Origin: DASVRZ01 sp038228695
GTDB lineage: Bacteria > Verrucomicrobiota > Verrucomicrobiia > Chthoniobacterales > DASVRZ01
DNA: 64,000 nt
Direction: 5' to 3'
NCBI GenBank assembly: GCA_038228695.1
Contig: JBBRPA010000006.1
Span: 1-64,000 of the forward strand
Shown: one piece after another, positions 16,281 to 24,883 of the stretch
Layout of the letters: each line of letters begins with the position of its first letter
How positions within the stretch are numbered: position 1 is the stretch's first letter
Position numbers and translations under genes: made by a program
The notes under the pieces: generated by a model
Seen by the model: the letters and a program-made list of their open reading frames with translations, nothing else
Database searches by the model: none
What the model was told of the DNA's origin: nothing

Positions 16281-17600
16281 ATGTCCACTCGCGTCCGCTT
16301 CGCCCCATCACCCACCGGTTACCTCCACGTCGGAGGAGCCCGCACCGCTCTTTTCAACTGGCTTTTCGCCCGCCACACCGGCGGCAAACTAATTCTGCGC
16401 ATCGAGGATACCGACAAGGCTCGCAACACTCCGGAGGCTGTCCAAGCGATTTATGACGGCCTAAACTGGCTGGGCATTGACTGGGATGAAGGCCCACTCA
16501 AAGGCGGGGATCACGGTCCGTATTTTCAAAGCGAGCGCGATGCCATTTACCAAAAATATTTCGATATCCTCGTCGCCTCGGGACGCATTTACGAGGACCA
16601 CGGAACAATGCGTTTCAAGACCTACCGCGGCAACACCACCGTCGAGGATGTCATCTGCGGAAACGTCACCTTCGACATGTCTAACCCGGTGACCAATCCG
16701 GACATGACCATCCGTCGCCCGGACGGCGGTTGGATTTTTCACTTCGTCAACGTGGTGGACGACATCGAGATGAAAATGACCCACGTCATTCGCGGTGAGG
16801 ATCACCTTTCTAACAGTCCGAAACACGTCCAACTCTACGAGGCCCTCGGTGCCAAGCCGCCTCTCTTCGGCCACATCCCGCTCATCCTCAACAAGGACGG
16901 TTCGAAAATGAGCAAGCGCGATCAGGGCGCGAGTGTGCAGAGTTACATCGAAGGCGGTTATGCTCCGGAAGCGGTTATTAACTATCTCTGCTTGTTAGGC
17001 TGGTCGCCGAAGGACAACCGCGAGAAACTCGATCTCAGCGAGATCACTCCTCTCTTCGAACTGGAAAACGTCAACCGCCGCAACGCGCACTTCGACCTCG
17101 ATAAATGCTTCTGGTTAAACGGCCAGTATCTCGCGCAAATGAGCCTCGCACGCTTCCGCGATCTCAGCCTGCCGTTCATCCAAAAGGCCGGCATCGTGAT
17201 CGACGACGAGGAAAAACTTCTGGAGGCGCTTGCCATCGTCAAAGAGAAGATCAAACACCTCGGCGATGTGCCCGACTGGATTTCCTACTTCTTCACCGAC
17301 GCCTATCCTTACGACGAGGCGAGCGTTGAAAAAACGCTGAAAAAGCCCGGCGCACTCGACAACCTGCAAGCCCTACGCGAGGCCTACGCGAATGTTAGCA
17401 CGTGGGACGCGGCGACGCTCGAGAACTCTCTCAAGGAGACCGCCGCTGCGCGCGGAGTCAAAACCGGTGAACTCATTCACCCGGCACGGGTCGCGGCCAG
17501 TGGTCGCTCGGTTGGCCCCAGCCTCTATCATTTACTTGAGGTGCTCGGAAAAACGAAGGTGCTCGACCGGTTTGCCACCACCGTGACCCGGTTTTCCTAG
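16281..17600 (+). CDS. gltX: Glutamyl-tRNA synthetase
   Basis: 439 residues, slightly short for GluRS (about 460-490). It has the HIGH-type motif 'RFAPSPTGYLHVGGART', 'ILRIEDTDKAR', 'FHFVNVVDDIEMKMTHVIRGEDHLSNS' and 'SKMSKRDQGA' (KMSKS loop). The zinc-binding Cys cluster found in some GluRSs is absent, and the anticodon-binding domain is present but compact. Whether it also charges tRNA-Gln cannot be told; no gatCAB is in the window. It starts 24 bp after hisD and ends 20 bp before aroE, so the three are probably co-transcribed. Confidence 0.93.
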   Translation: MSTRVRFAPSPTGYLHVGGARTALFNWLFARHTGGKLILRIEDTDKARNTPEAVQAIYDGLNWLGIDWDEGPLKGGDHGPYFQSERDAIYQKYFDILVASGRIYEDHGTMRFKTYRGNTTVEDVICGNVTFDMSNPVTNPDMTIRRPDGGWIFHFVNVVDDIEMKMTHVIRGEDHLSNSPKHVQLYEALGAKPPLFGHIPLILNKDGSKMSKRDQGASVQSYIEGGYAPEAVINYLCLLGWSPKDNREKLDLSEITPLFELENVNRRNAHFDLDKCFWLNGQYLAQMSLARFRDLSLPFIQKAGIVIDDEEKLLEALAIVKEKIKHLGDVPDWISYFFTDAYPYDEASVEKTLKKPGALDNLQALREAYANVSTWDAATLENSLKETAAARGVKTGELIHPARVAASGRSVGPSLYHLLEVLGKTKVLDRFATTVTRFS

Positions 17601-17620
17601 GCCGCAACGCGCGGTTCCCG

Positions 17621-18499
17621 ATGAAAGACGTTTATACGCTCGATGACCTGCGGGACTGGCGGGAAAGCAATTTGCGCTACGCGGTTCTCGGTGATCCCGT
17701 GGCCCATTCCGCCTCGCCGGCGATGCACAATGCCGTGCTGGAACATCTCGCCTTGCCGGAACGCTACTGCCGCCTGCACATTTCGCCGGGGCAACTCGCA
17801 GAGGCGATTGGTTTGCTTCCTCGCGCGGGTTTTCTCGGCGTCAATCTAACCATCCCGCACAAGACGCAAATTCTGCCGCTGCTTGACCAAGTGGACGCTC
17901 ACTCGCGCCGACTCGGGGCGATTAACACGGTGGCGTTCTGCGATGGAAAAATCACGGGAACTAACACCGATGGGCCGGGAATCGTTCGCGCCATTCACGA
18001 GGAGTTTGGGGTTGCGCTCGGAGGCCTGCGGATTCTCGTTCTCGGTGCTGGTGGAGGCGCTGGCCGAGCCATTGCCACGCAGTGCCAGATCGAAGGTTGT
18101 GCGGCATTGCTTCTGGTCAATCGAACCGAGCAAAAAATCCTCGAACTCGCTCGAAATCTGGATGCCACGGTGATTCCTTGGACTGACAAAGCACTGGCCG
18201 ACCAGCTTGCTAACATTGACCTAATCATCAATGCGTCTTCGGTCGGAATGAAGTCCGGCGATCCGTCTCCGCTCCGGGCGGAATGGCTCGGGAAAAGCCA
18301 TCTCGTTTACGACACTATTTATGTCGGGCGACAAACACCGCTGCAAACCGCCGCGACAAACGCAGGCGCATCCTCCGCCAACGGGCTTTCCTTGCTTCTC
18401 CACCAAGGAGTGCTTGCGCTAGAGTATTGGCTCGGGCGTCCGGTTCCGGTCGAGGTGATGCGCCTTGGCCTTGAGCAATTCATAAACCGCAAATCCTAA
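17621..18499 (+). CDS. aroE: Shikimate dehydrogenase (NADP+)
   Basis: 292 residues; reduces 3-dehydroshikimate to shikimate in aromatic amino-acid synthesis. Motifs: 'VLGDPVAHSASPAMHNA' (substrate binding), 'GVNLTIPHK' with catalytic Lys81, 'NTDG' with Asp117, the dinucleotide-binding 'VLGAGGGAGRA' and the C-terminal 'LLHQGVLALEYWLGRPVP'. The NADP-type basic 'NRTEQK' follows. It is the last gene of the hisD-gltX-aroE row. Its 3' end overlaps the convergent mannosyltransferase-like gene by 81 bp, and the overlapped part includes conserved AroE residues, so the overlap is real on this side. Confidence 0.94.
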   Translation: MKDVYTLDDLRDWRESNLRYAVLGDPVAHSASPAMHNAVLEHLALPERYCRLHISPGQLAEAIGLLPRAGFLGVNLTIPHKTQILPLLDQVDAHSRRLGAINTVAFCDGKITGTNTDGPGIVRAIHEEFGVALGGLRILVLGAGGGAGRAIATQCQIEGCAALLLVNRTEQKILELARNLDATVIPWTDKALADQLANIDLIINASSVGMKSGDPSPLRAEWLGKSHLVYDTIYVGRQTPLQTAATNAGASSANGLSLLLHQGVLALEYWLGRPVPVEVMRLGLEQFINRKS

Positions 18500-19747
18500 C
18501 GGAGGCAGCGCAATCAGCAGGCTGAGGAGAATGGACGGCTTCCATGCGTTCCAGAGCGGAGTCGTTTCCCAAGAAAGAAACGCCACAAAAATTGTGCCCG
18601 ACAGGACGAACCACGCGCGGCACCGCGACATCGCGGCGAAGGGCAAAATCCACGTGACATACCAAGGATGAACCACAGTGGAGCAAATCAACGCAGCGCC
18701 TGTCACCCAGAGCAGGGCACGCCGCCAGTCACGCCATGCGATCAAACTAACTAGTGCCGACACCGCGATCGCGACAAATGTATAGATTCCGTTTTTCTGC
18801 TCTGGGTTTGACCAAATTAGTCGCTCAGAAATCCACCAGATGAAATCATTGGAACGCGTCACGTAACTGAAGGCGCGAAACGAATCGAAGATCCGGTGCT
18901 CCGGAAAACCATAACTCTCCGCCGTGAGCCACGGTACTAGCGCGGCCAGCGGTAAGACGATCATTCGCGATCGCAACGCTAGCGCAAACACCGGTAGAAA
19001 AATTAACGGAACGAGCTTGATTGAAATGGCTAGACCGAGTGTGAAAGCGGCAAACGCCGCCCAGCCCCAGTGCGCCGGCTTCAGCCCCATGGGATTCGCC
19101 CGGAACAACGCATAGACGGCCAGGAGCAGCGGGGCTAGCATCAAACTGTCGTAGTGCGCGCCCCCGGCAAATGAATAAATGATCAGCGGATTCCACGCAT
19201 ACCAGACCGTGTCGCGATGCCGCGCCTGCCCAGTGTTCAATCGCAAAAGCAACACGATCACGAGCAAATCCGCCAAAACGAAGATTACCTTCATCACCAG
19301 CACGGAGGGTCCGGCAATACAGAGCAATTTGAAAATTAACTCCGCTCCCGGTGGATAAATCGCTGCCCAATCGCGGTGATTCATCAACGCCCAAGTCGCG
19401 TCGCGCAGATGAACCAATGCGGGGGCGTCCGGTGTTAGTAGATAGGGATTGAAGCCATGCCACTGAATTCCGCCTTCCCAAAGGTAACGGTGAATGTCGT
19501 CACCTGGCGGAATGAATAGCGCGATCAACCGCAAGCCAACCGCGACTGGCCAGAAAATCCGCAGGCGCGGAACCGGTGGCAGGTTTTGGTAGCTGCCTGC
19601 CGCAGCGAAATAAAAGCCTGTGGCTGCCAGTAGTAACGGAACAAAATAGAGTGCGTTCCCGTCGTGGGTGAAATCGCCAAACGGAATGGCAGCGGCGAGA
19701 GTGAGCGCGAGCCCGGCTAGGTAAAGCGGATGCGCCCCCCGATTCAC
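18419..19747 (-). CDS. Polytopic membrane glycosyltransferase (GT-C/DUF2029-like)
   Basis: 442 residues with about twelve hydrophobic helices. The first loop has an acidic motif 'PPGDDIHRYLWEGGIQWHGFNPY', typical of GT-C mannosyl- or arabinosyltransferases that use polyprenyl-phosphate sugars; later marks are 'YPPGAELIF' and 'GGAHYDSLML'. The likely start is a GTG at 19747 that overlaps the stop of the upstream GH-GT2 gene (GTGA); a longer frame to 19828 lies inside that gene. The two are therefore coupled and probably assemble the same glycan or glycolipid at the membrane. The C-terminal 26 codons overlap aroE. Confidence 0.75.
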   Translation of the reverse strand: MNRGAHPLYLAGLALTLAAAIPFGDFTHDGNALYFVPLLLAATGFYFAAAGSYQNLPPVPRLRIFWPVAVGLRLIALFIPPGDDIHRYLWEGGIQWHGFNPYLLTPDAPALVHLRDATWALMNHRDWAAIYPPGAELIFKLLCIAGPSVLVMKVIFVLADLLVIVLLLRLNTGQARHRDTVWYAWNPLIIYSFAGGAHYDSLMLAPLLLAVYALFRANPMGLKPAHWGWAAFAAFTLGLAISIKLVPLIFLPVFALALRSRMIVLPLAALVPWLTAESYGFPEHRIFDSFRAFSYVTRSNDFIWWISERLIWSNPEQKNGIYTFVAIAVSALVSLIAWRDWRRALLWVTGAALICSTVVHPWYVTWILPFAAMSRCRAWFVLSGTIFVAFLSWETTPLWNAWKPSILLSLLIALPPLGFAVYELLKAKAHHLDRNRTPEPIL

Positions 19748-22284
19748 GGGCGGTCGTCGGTCCGTTTCAAACCGACCTTGTTCGAGGCCACCTCGATCAA
19801 TTCCGCGACCCGCCTTTTCAAACGCCACGCTCGCATTAATAGATAGATCACAAACACCGCGTAAACGGCCTTCAGCGGGTAATCGTTGTTAGAAGTCGCT
19901 AGCGTCCGGTAGAGCAGCACCGAAAGAATGATGAAGTTAATCAGAAACGTCGTTACCGTAGGTTTCGCACTCAGGTTCACTCGGGTGAGACATTTCGGGC
20001 CGCCGTGATATTCCGTGACGCTAGCAAATTTCACGATCCACCAGAAGTTTCCATAGATCTGCAGATCCCACGTTTTCCATCCAGTGTCGGTGCTGTAGCT
20101 CCAATTTTCGTTTTCTAGCGATGCACAAACTTCGGTGAGGAGCGCCTCGCGGCCCTGGCCCGTTTCATTCCAGAAAATCAAATTGCCGAACCCGTTGTAA
20201 GGCTTGAGTTTTTTATAATCTGTCTCGTGGGTGGAGATAACCCCCCGCGGAGTGCGTTTGTAAGCCATCCAGGTGAAGTAGCGGGCCCAACCGCGCATGA
20301 GTGGTTGAGTTAGCGCGAGGAATGCGACTAACAATCGGGCGGGAATCGTGTCAAAATTCGGTTCGATCCGTGCGCTCAGCATGTAGGAAAGTGCGACGAG
20401 GAAGGTCCCCCCAAACATCAGGAACGGGACGATCCGCAACGCGGGCACCGGTAGCGAAAGGGCGAAAATGAAAATCGTCAGCGCAACCCATTCCACGCTG
20501 CTAACATAAGCAGCGATCTCGGATTGCGGAGCAGGGTAGATCGACTGGAAAAGTCCTTGGCCAAAAACGCCGTGATAAATGATCGGTTTCTTGAGCAGCC
20601 AATTAAAGCGAGGAGTGCCGTAAATCATTCCCTTCCATTTCGCGGTGCCGGTCGGTCCAAAGAAAACGAGATGCTGGAAACGCAACATCGACTCTGCCTC
20701 GCCGTAGCCCTCCTGCTGTTTGCGGAAGGCTTGCAAGGTGAAACGTCGGTAGTGCCAAACGATAGCCGCCGGTGAAAACGCAATCACGCCGCCTCCGGTT
20801 TGCAGTCGCCAGCAAAAATCCACATCGTCGCCGGCCTTGCGATACTCGGGGTCGAAGCCGCCCACGCTGTAGAAAGCCCAGCGATGGAAAGCCATGTTGC
20901 AACCGGGAATGTGCTCCGCGACGACGTCGGTCAGCAACACGTGACTCGGTCCGCCCGGGGCCGCCGCGACGGCGGCTTGGATCCAATCGACCGCTGGCGG
21001 CGAAATGTTAGGACCTCCCACGCCTGCGTAATCGCCGCTGATCAGCGTGCCGACGAGATAGTAGAGCCAGTCTGGATCGGCCATGCAGTCGGAGTCGGTG
21101 TAGGCAAAAATCTCGCCCGTGGCGGAGTGTGCGCCTGCGTTGCGTGCATAGCTTAACCCCATGTTTTTTTGCACGATATTCTGGAAATCGGCCAGCTTGC
21201 GGCCGCTCCGTTTGCGCGAACTTTCAAAAGCCGAGACGAGGTTCTGCGTGTTGTCCTTCGACCCGTCATCAACGAGGACGATTTCGTAGTCCGGGTAATT
21301 CAGCAGATCGAGCGATTCGAGGCATTCCTTGAGCGTTTTCCCACCGTTGTAAGAGCAGACAATCACGGAAACGCGCGGATATTTCTCGAGCTGCACCCGA
21401 CTCGTTACAGGTTCATCACCAGCCAGTCGCTCTTTGAGCAAATGAAATGCTTTTTTCGGCTGGCGCTCGCGAGTGACGAGTCCGAAAGCCCAGTCGGTGA
21501 TTTCCATTCCCCCAGTGAACCATTCATCGGTCCACGCGTAGAAAATTGTTCCCGCAGCACCGCCCTTGACCACGCAATCGAGGTGCCAGTCGAGCACCTC
21601 GGCTTGTTTCTCCTCGCTGTTGCGAATCGTATCCATGCCGAACTCGCCAAAGATGAGCGGTTTGTCGCCCGCAAGATTCTGCAACCGCGCGAGGTAACGT
21701 TCGAAATCGGCCCGGCGCTCGAGGTAAACGTTGAAACTGTAAAAATCCACGTTTTGTGGCAGGAGATACTCAGTCGGCGGATAGCTCGCGTAGGAAAAAA
21801 GTGCATCCGGATCCTGTGCACGCGCCCGCTGGATCAGATGTTCGACAAACTCGACTACGCGCCCAGCTCCGAGCCAACGCACCATCGAGCAGGGGATCTC
21901 GTTGCCAACCAGATAACCGAAGATCGCAGGATGGCCGGCGTTCTTTTTCACCGCCTCCTCGATCGTGGTCACGATGCCCTCGCGAATTTTTGGCTGATCC
22001 AGAAACGCCACATGCTGTGTCCATGGAATGGAAATCAGCACTCGGATGCCTGCCTCGGCCGCGAGGTCGAGAAACCAGCGCGGTGGCGCGTAATAAATCC
22101 GGAGCAGATTCGCTCCCATCTCGGCCATCAGCCGCAAATCCTCCCGGCTCCGTTCGGGGGAGGCGAAATACTCGCCGTCCTCATTCGGATGAAACGGACC
22201 ATAAGTCACTCCTTTCAGGAAAAACTTCTGATCACCGGCAAAGAAAAATTTGGCGCGAACTCGAACGCGCGGAAGGTTGCTCAC
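19744..22284 (-). CDS. Fusion of a glycoside hydrolase TIM-barrel domain with a GT2 glycosyltransferase and membrane segments
   Basis: About 846 residues. Residues ~10-300 resemble a GH2/GH5-like TIM barrel with the acid/base Glu in 'GYLVGNEIPCS' and a nucleophile Glu in 'PLIFGEFGMD'. Residues ~315-560 are a GT2 domain: 'VSVIVCSYNGGKTLKECLESL', 'IVLVDDGSKDNT', 'AYTDSDCMADPDWL' (DxD) and 'AGDDVDFCWRL'. Two or more hydrophobic segments follow ('WVALTIFIFALSLPVPALRIV', 'FLINFIILSVLLYRTL'). The start is uncertain: GTG at 22284 or TTG at 22320. It would bind or trim a glycan and elongate it at the membrane; the product is unknown. Coupled by GTGA to the membrane glycosyltransferase downstream. Confidence 0.8.
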   Translation of the reverse strand: MSNLPRVRVRAKFFFAGDQKFFLKGVTYGPFHPNEDGEYFASPERSREDLRLMAEMGANLLRIYYAPPRWFLDLAAEAGIRVLISIPWTQHVAFLDQPKIREGIVTTIEEAVKKNAGHPAIFGYLVGNEIPCSMVRWLGAGRVVEFVEHLIQRARAQDPDALFSYASYPPTEYLLPQNVDFYSFNVYLERRADFERYLARLQNLAGDKPLIFGEFGMDTIRNSEEKQAEVLDWHLDCVVKGGAAGTIFYAWTDEWFTGGMEITDWAFGLVTRERQPKKAFHLLKERLAGDEPVTSRVQLEKYPRVSVIVCSYNGGKTLKECLESLDLLNYPDYEIVLVDDGSKDNTQNLVSAFESSRKRSGRKLADFQNIVQKNMGLSYARNAGAHSATGEIFAYTDSDCMADPDWLYYLVGTLISGDYAGVGGPNISPPAVDWIQAAVAAAPGGPSHVLLTDVVAEHIPGCNMAFHRWAFYSVGGFDPEYRKAGDDVDFCWRLQTGGGVIAFSPAAIVWHYRRFTLQAFRKQQEGYGEAESMLRFQHLVFFGPTGTAKWKGMIYGTPRFNWLLKKPIIYHGVFGQGLFQSIYPAPQSEIAAYVSSVEWVALTIFIFALSLPVPALRIVPFLMFGGTFLVALSYMLSARIEPNFDTIPARLLVAFLALTQPLMRGWARYFTWMAYKRTPRGVISTHETDYKKLKPYNGFGNLIFWNETGQGREALLTEVCASLENENWSYSTDTGWKTWDLQIYGNFWWIVKFASVTEYHGGPKCLTRVNLSAKPTVTTFLINFIILSVLLYRTLATSNNDYPLKAVYAVFVIYLLMRAWRLKRRVAELIEVASNKVGLKRTDDRP

Positions 22285-22426
22285 AGGCGCGAGAGTGGTG
22301 GCAGGCGGGCAGGAAATCAAGAGCCAACTCAGCCCCCTGTGGTCGCCCGCTTCCGATTCGCTTCGTCCCCTTCATTGCGAACTTGCGCGGCGGGGTGACG
22401 CGGCGTTTCATGACAGGGTTGCCGTT

Positions 22427-22888
22427 ATGAATGTTGTCCTCGTCTCGCCTGAAATCCCGCCCAACACTGGGAACATCGCCCGGCTCTGTCTGGCAGCGGG
22501 CGCGAGATTGCATCTAATCCGGCCGCTCGGCTTTTCCCTCGACGACCGGTATTTGAAACGGGCGGGAATGGATTATTGGCAGCACGTCGATCTGCACATC
22601 TGGGATTCGCTCGCGGAGTGTCGTTCCGCTGCGGCTGAAGGTGCGTCTTGGTATTATCTCACCACCAAGACCCGCCGGGTTTACCATCAGGCAACTTTCA
22701 AAAAAGGCGACTACCTCGTCTTCGGACGCGAAACCAAAGGACTCCCCGAAACTCTCCTCGCAGAAAACACCGAGCATTGTCTAACCATCCCGATGCAACC
22801 CATCGCCCGCAGTCTCAACCTCGCGACATCCGTCGGCATCGTGCTTTACGAAGCGATCCGTCAGACCAGTAACATGCAATCGCCGTAA
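22427..22888 (+). CDS. trmL: tRNA (cytidine(34)-2'-O)-methyltransferase
   Basis: 153 residues, the size of TrmL, a SPOUT-fold enzyme that methylates the wobble ribose of tRNA-Leu. It has 'LVSPEIPPNTGNIARLCLAAG', 'LIRPLGFSLDDRYLKRAGMDYW', 'YLVFGRETKGLP' and 'IPMQPIARSLNLATSVGIVLYEA', the SPOUT knot motifs 1-3. I chose the ATG at 22427; the frame is open further upstream but unlike the family. The 3' end overlaps queA on the other strand by 28 bp. Confidence 0.92.
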   Translation: MNVVLVSPEIPPNTGNIARLCLAAGARLHLIRPLGFSLDDRYLKRAGMDYWQHVDLHIWDSLAECRSAAAEGASWYYLTTKTRRVYHQATFKKGDYLVFGRETKGLPETLLAENTEHCLTIPMQPIARSLNLATSVGIVLYEAIRQTSNMQSP

Positions 22889-23838
22889 CTGTAAAAGCGG
22901 TAACGCTCCTCCACCGCCTTCGCATAGGCTTCCAGCACCAACTCGCGGCCCGCAAAAGCCGAGACTAACATGATCAAAGTGGACTGCGGCAGATGAAAAT
23001 TCGTCAGCAACTTATCCACCACTTGAAACTCATAAGGCGGATGGATGAAAATCTGCGTCTCGCCTTCCCCTGCCTGCAACCCACCCTCTCTCGCACAACT
23101 CTCTAGCACCCGCACCGTCGTCGTGCCCACCGCGAAAACGGATTTCGCCGCACTAATCCGCTCCGCCACCTCCTCGGTTAGCAAATATCTCTCCGAATGC
23201 ATAATGTGCCCCGTCAGATCATCCGTATGCACCCCGCGAAACGTTCCCGCCCCTACTTGTAGCGTCACGAAACAATGCGGCAAACGTGCTAACAACTCCG
23301 GCGTAAAATGCAGCCCTGCCGTCGGTGCCGCCACCGCGCCCAAAGCCGTCGCATAGACTGTCTGGTAGCGCTCGTTATCCGACTCCTCCGCCTCGCGTCC
23401 GAAATACGGCGGCAGCGGCAGCTTGCCCACCTTCTCCAGATCGGGCAGCTCCGCAAAATGAATCATCCGCGTGCCATCTTCCGTGATCCCCCGCACCTCG
23501 CCCACACAGCCGCCAATACTAACCGTGTGGCCCACCCGCATCTTCCTCCCCGGCTTCACCATACACTGCCAATCCCCATCGGGCCGCGGATCGAGCACGA
23601 GCAATTCGATGCGACCATCGTCCGAAAAAACCCGGGCCGGAATCACACGAGCGTTATTCAAGACCATCAGATCATCCGCCGACAGATACTCCGGCAAATC
23701 GCGAAACCACCCGTGCTCGATTTCCCCCGTCGCCCGCCGCACCACTAACATTCGCGAACCATCGCGCTGCTCCGTCGGATACCGCGCAATCAACTCGTCC
23801 GGCAAAGTGAAATCGTAATCGGAAGTCCGCAAACTCAT
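22861..23838 (-). CDS. queA: S-adenosylmethionine:tRNA ribosyltransferase-isomerase
   Basis: 325 residues; makes epoxyqueuosine in tRNA from preQ1-tRNA and SAM. It starts 'SLRTSDYDFTLPDELIARYP', then has 'LMVLNNARVIPAR', 'YATALGAVAAPTAGLHF', 'LQVGAGTFRGV', 'GTTTVRVLES' and 'TNFHLPQSTLIMLVSAFAG', and ends 'YRFYSYGDCMLLV', all QueA marks. The ATG at 23838 matches the family start; the frame is open 120 codons further upstream, but that part covers a repeat and has no QueA similarity. The C-terminus overlaps trmL by 28 bp, pairing two tRNA-modification genes tail to tail. Confidence 0.94.
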   Translation of the reverse strand: MSLRTSDYDFTLPDELIARYPTEQRDGSRMLVVRRATGEIEHGWFRDLPEYLSADDLMVLNNARVIPARVFSDDGRIELLVLDPRPDGDWQCMVKPGRKMRVGHTVSIGGCVGEVRGITEDGTRMIHFAELPDLEKVGKLPLPPYFGREAEESDNERYQTVYATALGAVAAPTAGLHFTPELLARLPHCFVTLQVGAGTFRGVHTDDLTGHIMHSERYLLTEEVAERISAAKSVFAVGTTTVRVLESCAREGGLQAGEGETQIFIHPPYEFQVVDKLLTNFHLPQSTLIMLVSAFAGRELVLEAYAKAVEERYRFYSYGDCMLLV

Positions 23839-24247
23839 GGGCCTTATCTTTTCACTTCCAGCACCCGCTCCGCAAGAGAGCAATGAAAATGCAAATGGAC
23901 TAGGCGACTTACCCCTCTGTGGTCTTGTCAAACCGCCCGCGATCGATCCCTCCTGACCAGCATGAGCCTCTTGGAATTCGAGACTGCCATTAGAGAATGC
24001 CCAAGGCAGACTTGGAGCAGTTTGACCAATAGTGTGAAAACTGTCTGGACGAAAAGGGGGACGAGCTAATTCGTCAGGACATTCGGTCCGGCAAGCTCGA
24101 TGCCCGGCGATCGGAAGGGAGTCGAGTCCAAGCCATGGGCAGCCTTCGGGCTTTCCCGTGACACCTGCAACCCCCGGCGCTCGCAAATCAGTGGCCACAT
24201 TATTATTTAAAACGCTCTAGAAACTTGGGAACGAGGGAGGGACTGCC
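23839..24247. other. 409-bp intergenic region upstream of queA
   Basis: Holds no convincing gene. On the minus strand the queA frame stays open to 24198, giving a Pro/Gly-rich sequence ('GKPEGCPWLGLDSLPIAGH') that I do not recognise and that begins inside a repeat shared with 26751-26806. It could be remnant mobile-element DNA. The part nearest queA is expected to contain its promoter, but no clear -35/-10 was identified. Confidence 0.5.
24164..24219. repeat. Solo end of a mobile-element family (56-bp copy)
   Basis: Fifty-six bp identical to 26751-26806, including the 19-bp terminal inverted repeat ending ...AAAACGCTCTA. Only one end is present here; I found no inverted partner within the adjacent 400 bp. 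It lies 28 bp past the end of the acyltransferase gene. Confidence 0.85.
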
Positions 24248-24883
24248 TCAGGTAGGGGAGTTAAGCAGGTCGGCTTCGAGTCTTAGGCGGAGGGTTTCGA
24301 AGGCTTCGGGGGTGGGAGTCGGTGGAATGAGTTCGGCCGGATCGACGCGGACGGTGAGTTTGGAAAAAGGGAGGGGAAACTGGAAGCGATCCCAGGTGTT
24401 GAGGCGGAGGCTGCGGGAAAAGGTGACGTGGGTTTTCAGGACCGGGGACCCGGTTTTTTGAGCGAGGAGCAGGACGCCCGGGCTGAGCTGGTGGCGGGGA
24501 CCGCGCGGTCCATCAGGGGTGATGATGAGCGTGCGTCCGCCGCGAACGTGTTCGCGGAGTTCGAGGAGGGCGGCGGCACCGCGTTTCTTGCTGGAGCCAC
24601 GGACGGATTGGAGCCCGATCTGGTGCATGACTTCGGCGAGCAGTTCGCCGTCGCGACTTGGGCTGGTGAGAACGGTCATGGGGATGATTTTGGCCCGGGG
24701 CAATCCGACGATGACGAGGCCGAGAATGCTGTCGTGCCAGACGGCACAAATGCCCGGCGCCCCGGGTGGACCGGAGAGAAAACCGTTCGGGTCGTGGACT
24801 TCGATCCGCATGGTGCGGGCGAGAAGGCGGACAAATCCGGCGATGAATCCGGCGACGCGTTTTTCCGGGAGGCGGATTTTCAT
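24248..24883 (-). CDS. Lysophospholipid acyltransferase-like protein (DUF374)
   Basis: 211 residues of the DUF374 family, related to Kdo2-lipid A/lysophospholipid acyltransferases. Visible are 'ICAVWHDSILG' (the HxxxxD-like catalytic motif is WHDSIL), 'LTSPSRDGELLAEVMHQIGLQSVRGSS', 'GRTLIITPDGPRGPRH' and 'SPGVLLLAQKTGSPVLKTHV'. It probably acylates a lipid at the inner membrane. The ATG at 24883 overlaps the ubiX stop (ATGA). Last gene of the M24 peptidase-ubiX-acyltransferase operon; a repeat fragment follows. Confidence 0.85.
   Translation of the reverse strand: MKIRLPEKRVAGFIAGFVRLLARTMRIEVHDPNGFLSGPPGAPGICAVWHDSILGLVIVGLPRAKIIPMTVLTSPSRDGELLAEVMHQIGLQSVRGSSKKRGAAALLELREHVRGGRTLIITPDGPRGPRHQLSPGVLLLAQKTGSPVLKTHVTFSRSLRLNTWDRFQFPLPFSKLTVRVDPAELIPPTPTPEAFETLRLRLEADLLNSPT

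Noticed and set aside
21169..22398. Long plus-strand frame opposite the GH-GT2 gene
   Set aside because: Shadow of the minus-strand gene, which has clear catalytic motifs.
23839..24198. N-terminal extension of queA
   Set aside because: The frame is open but the extra 120 residues lack QueA similarity and begin in a mobile repeat; the ATG at 23838 matches the family.
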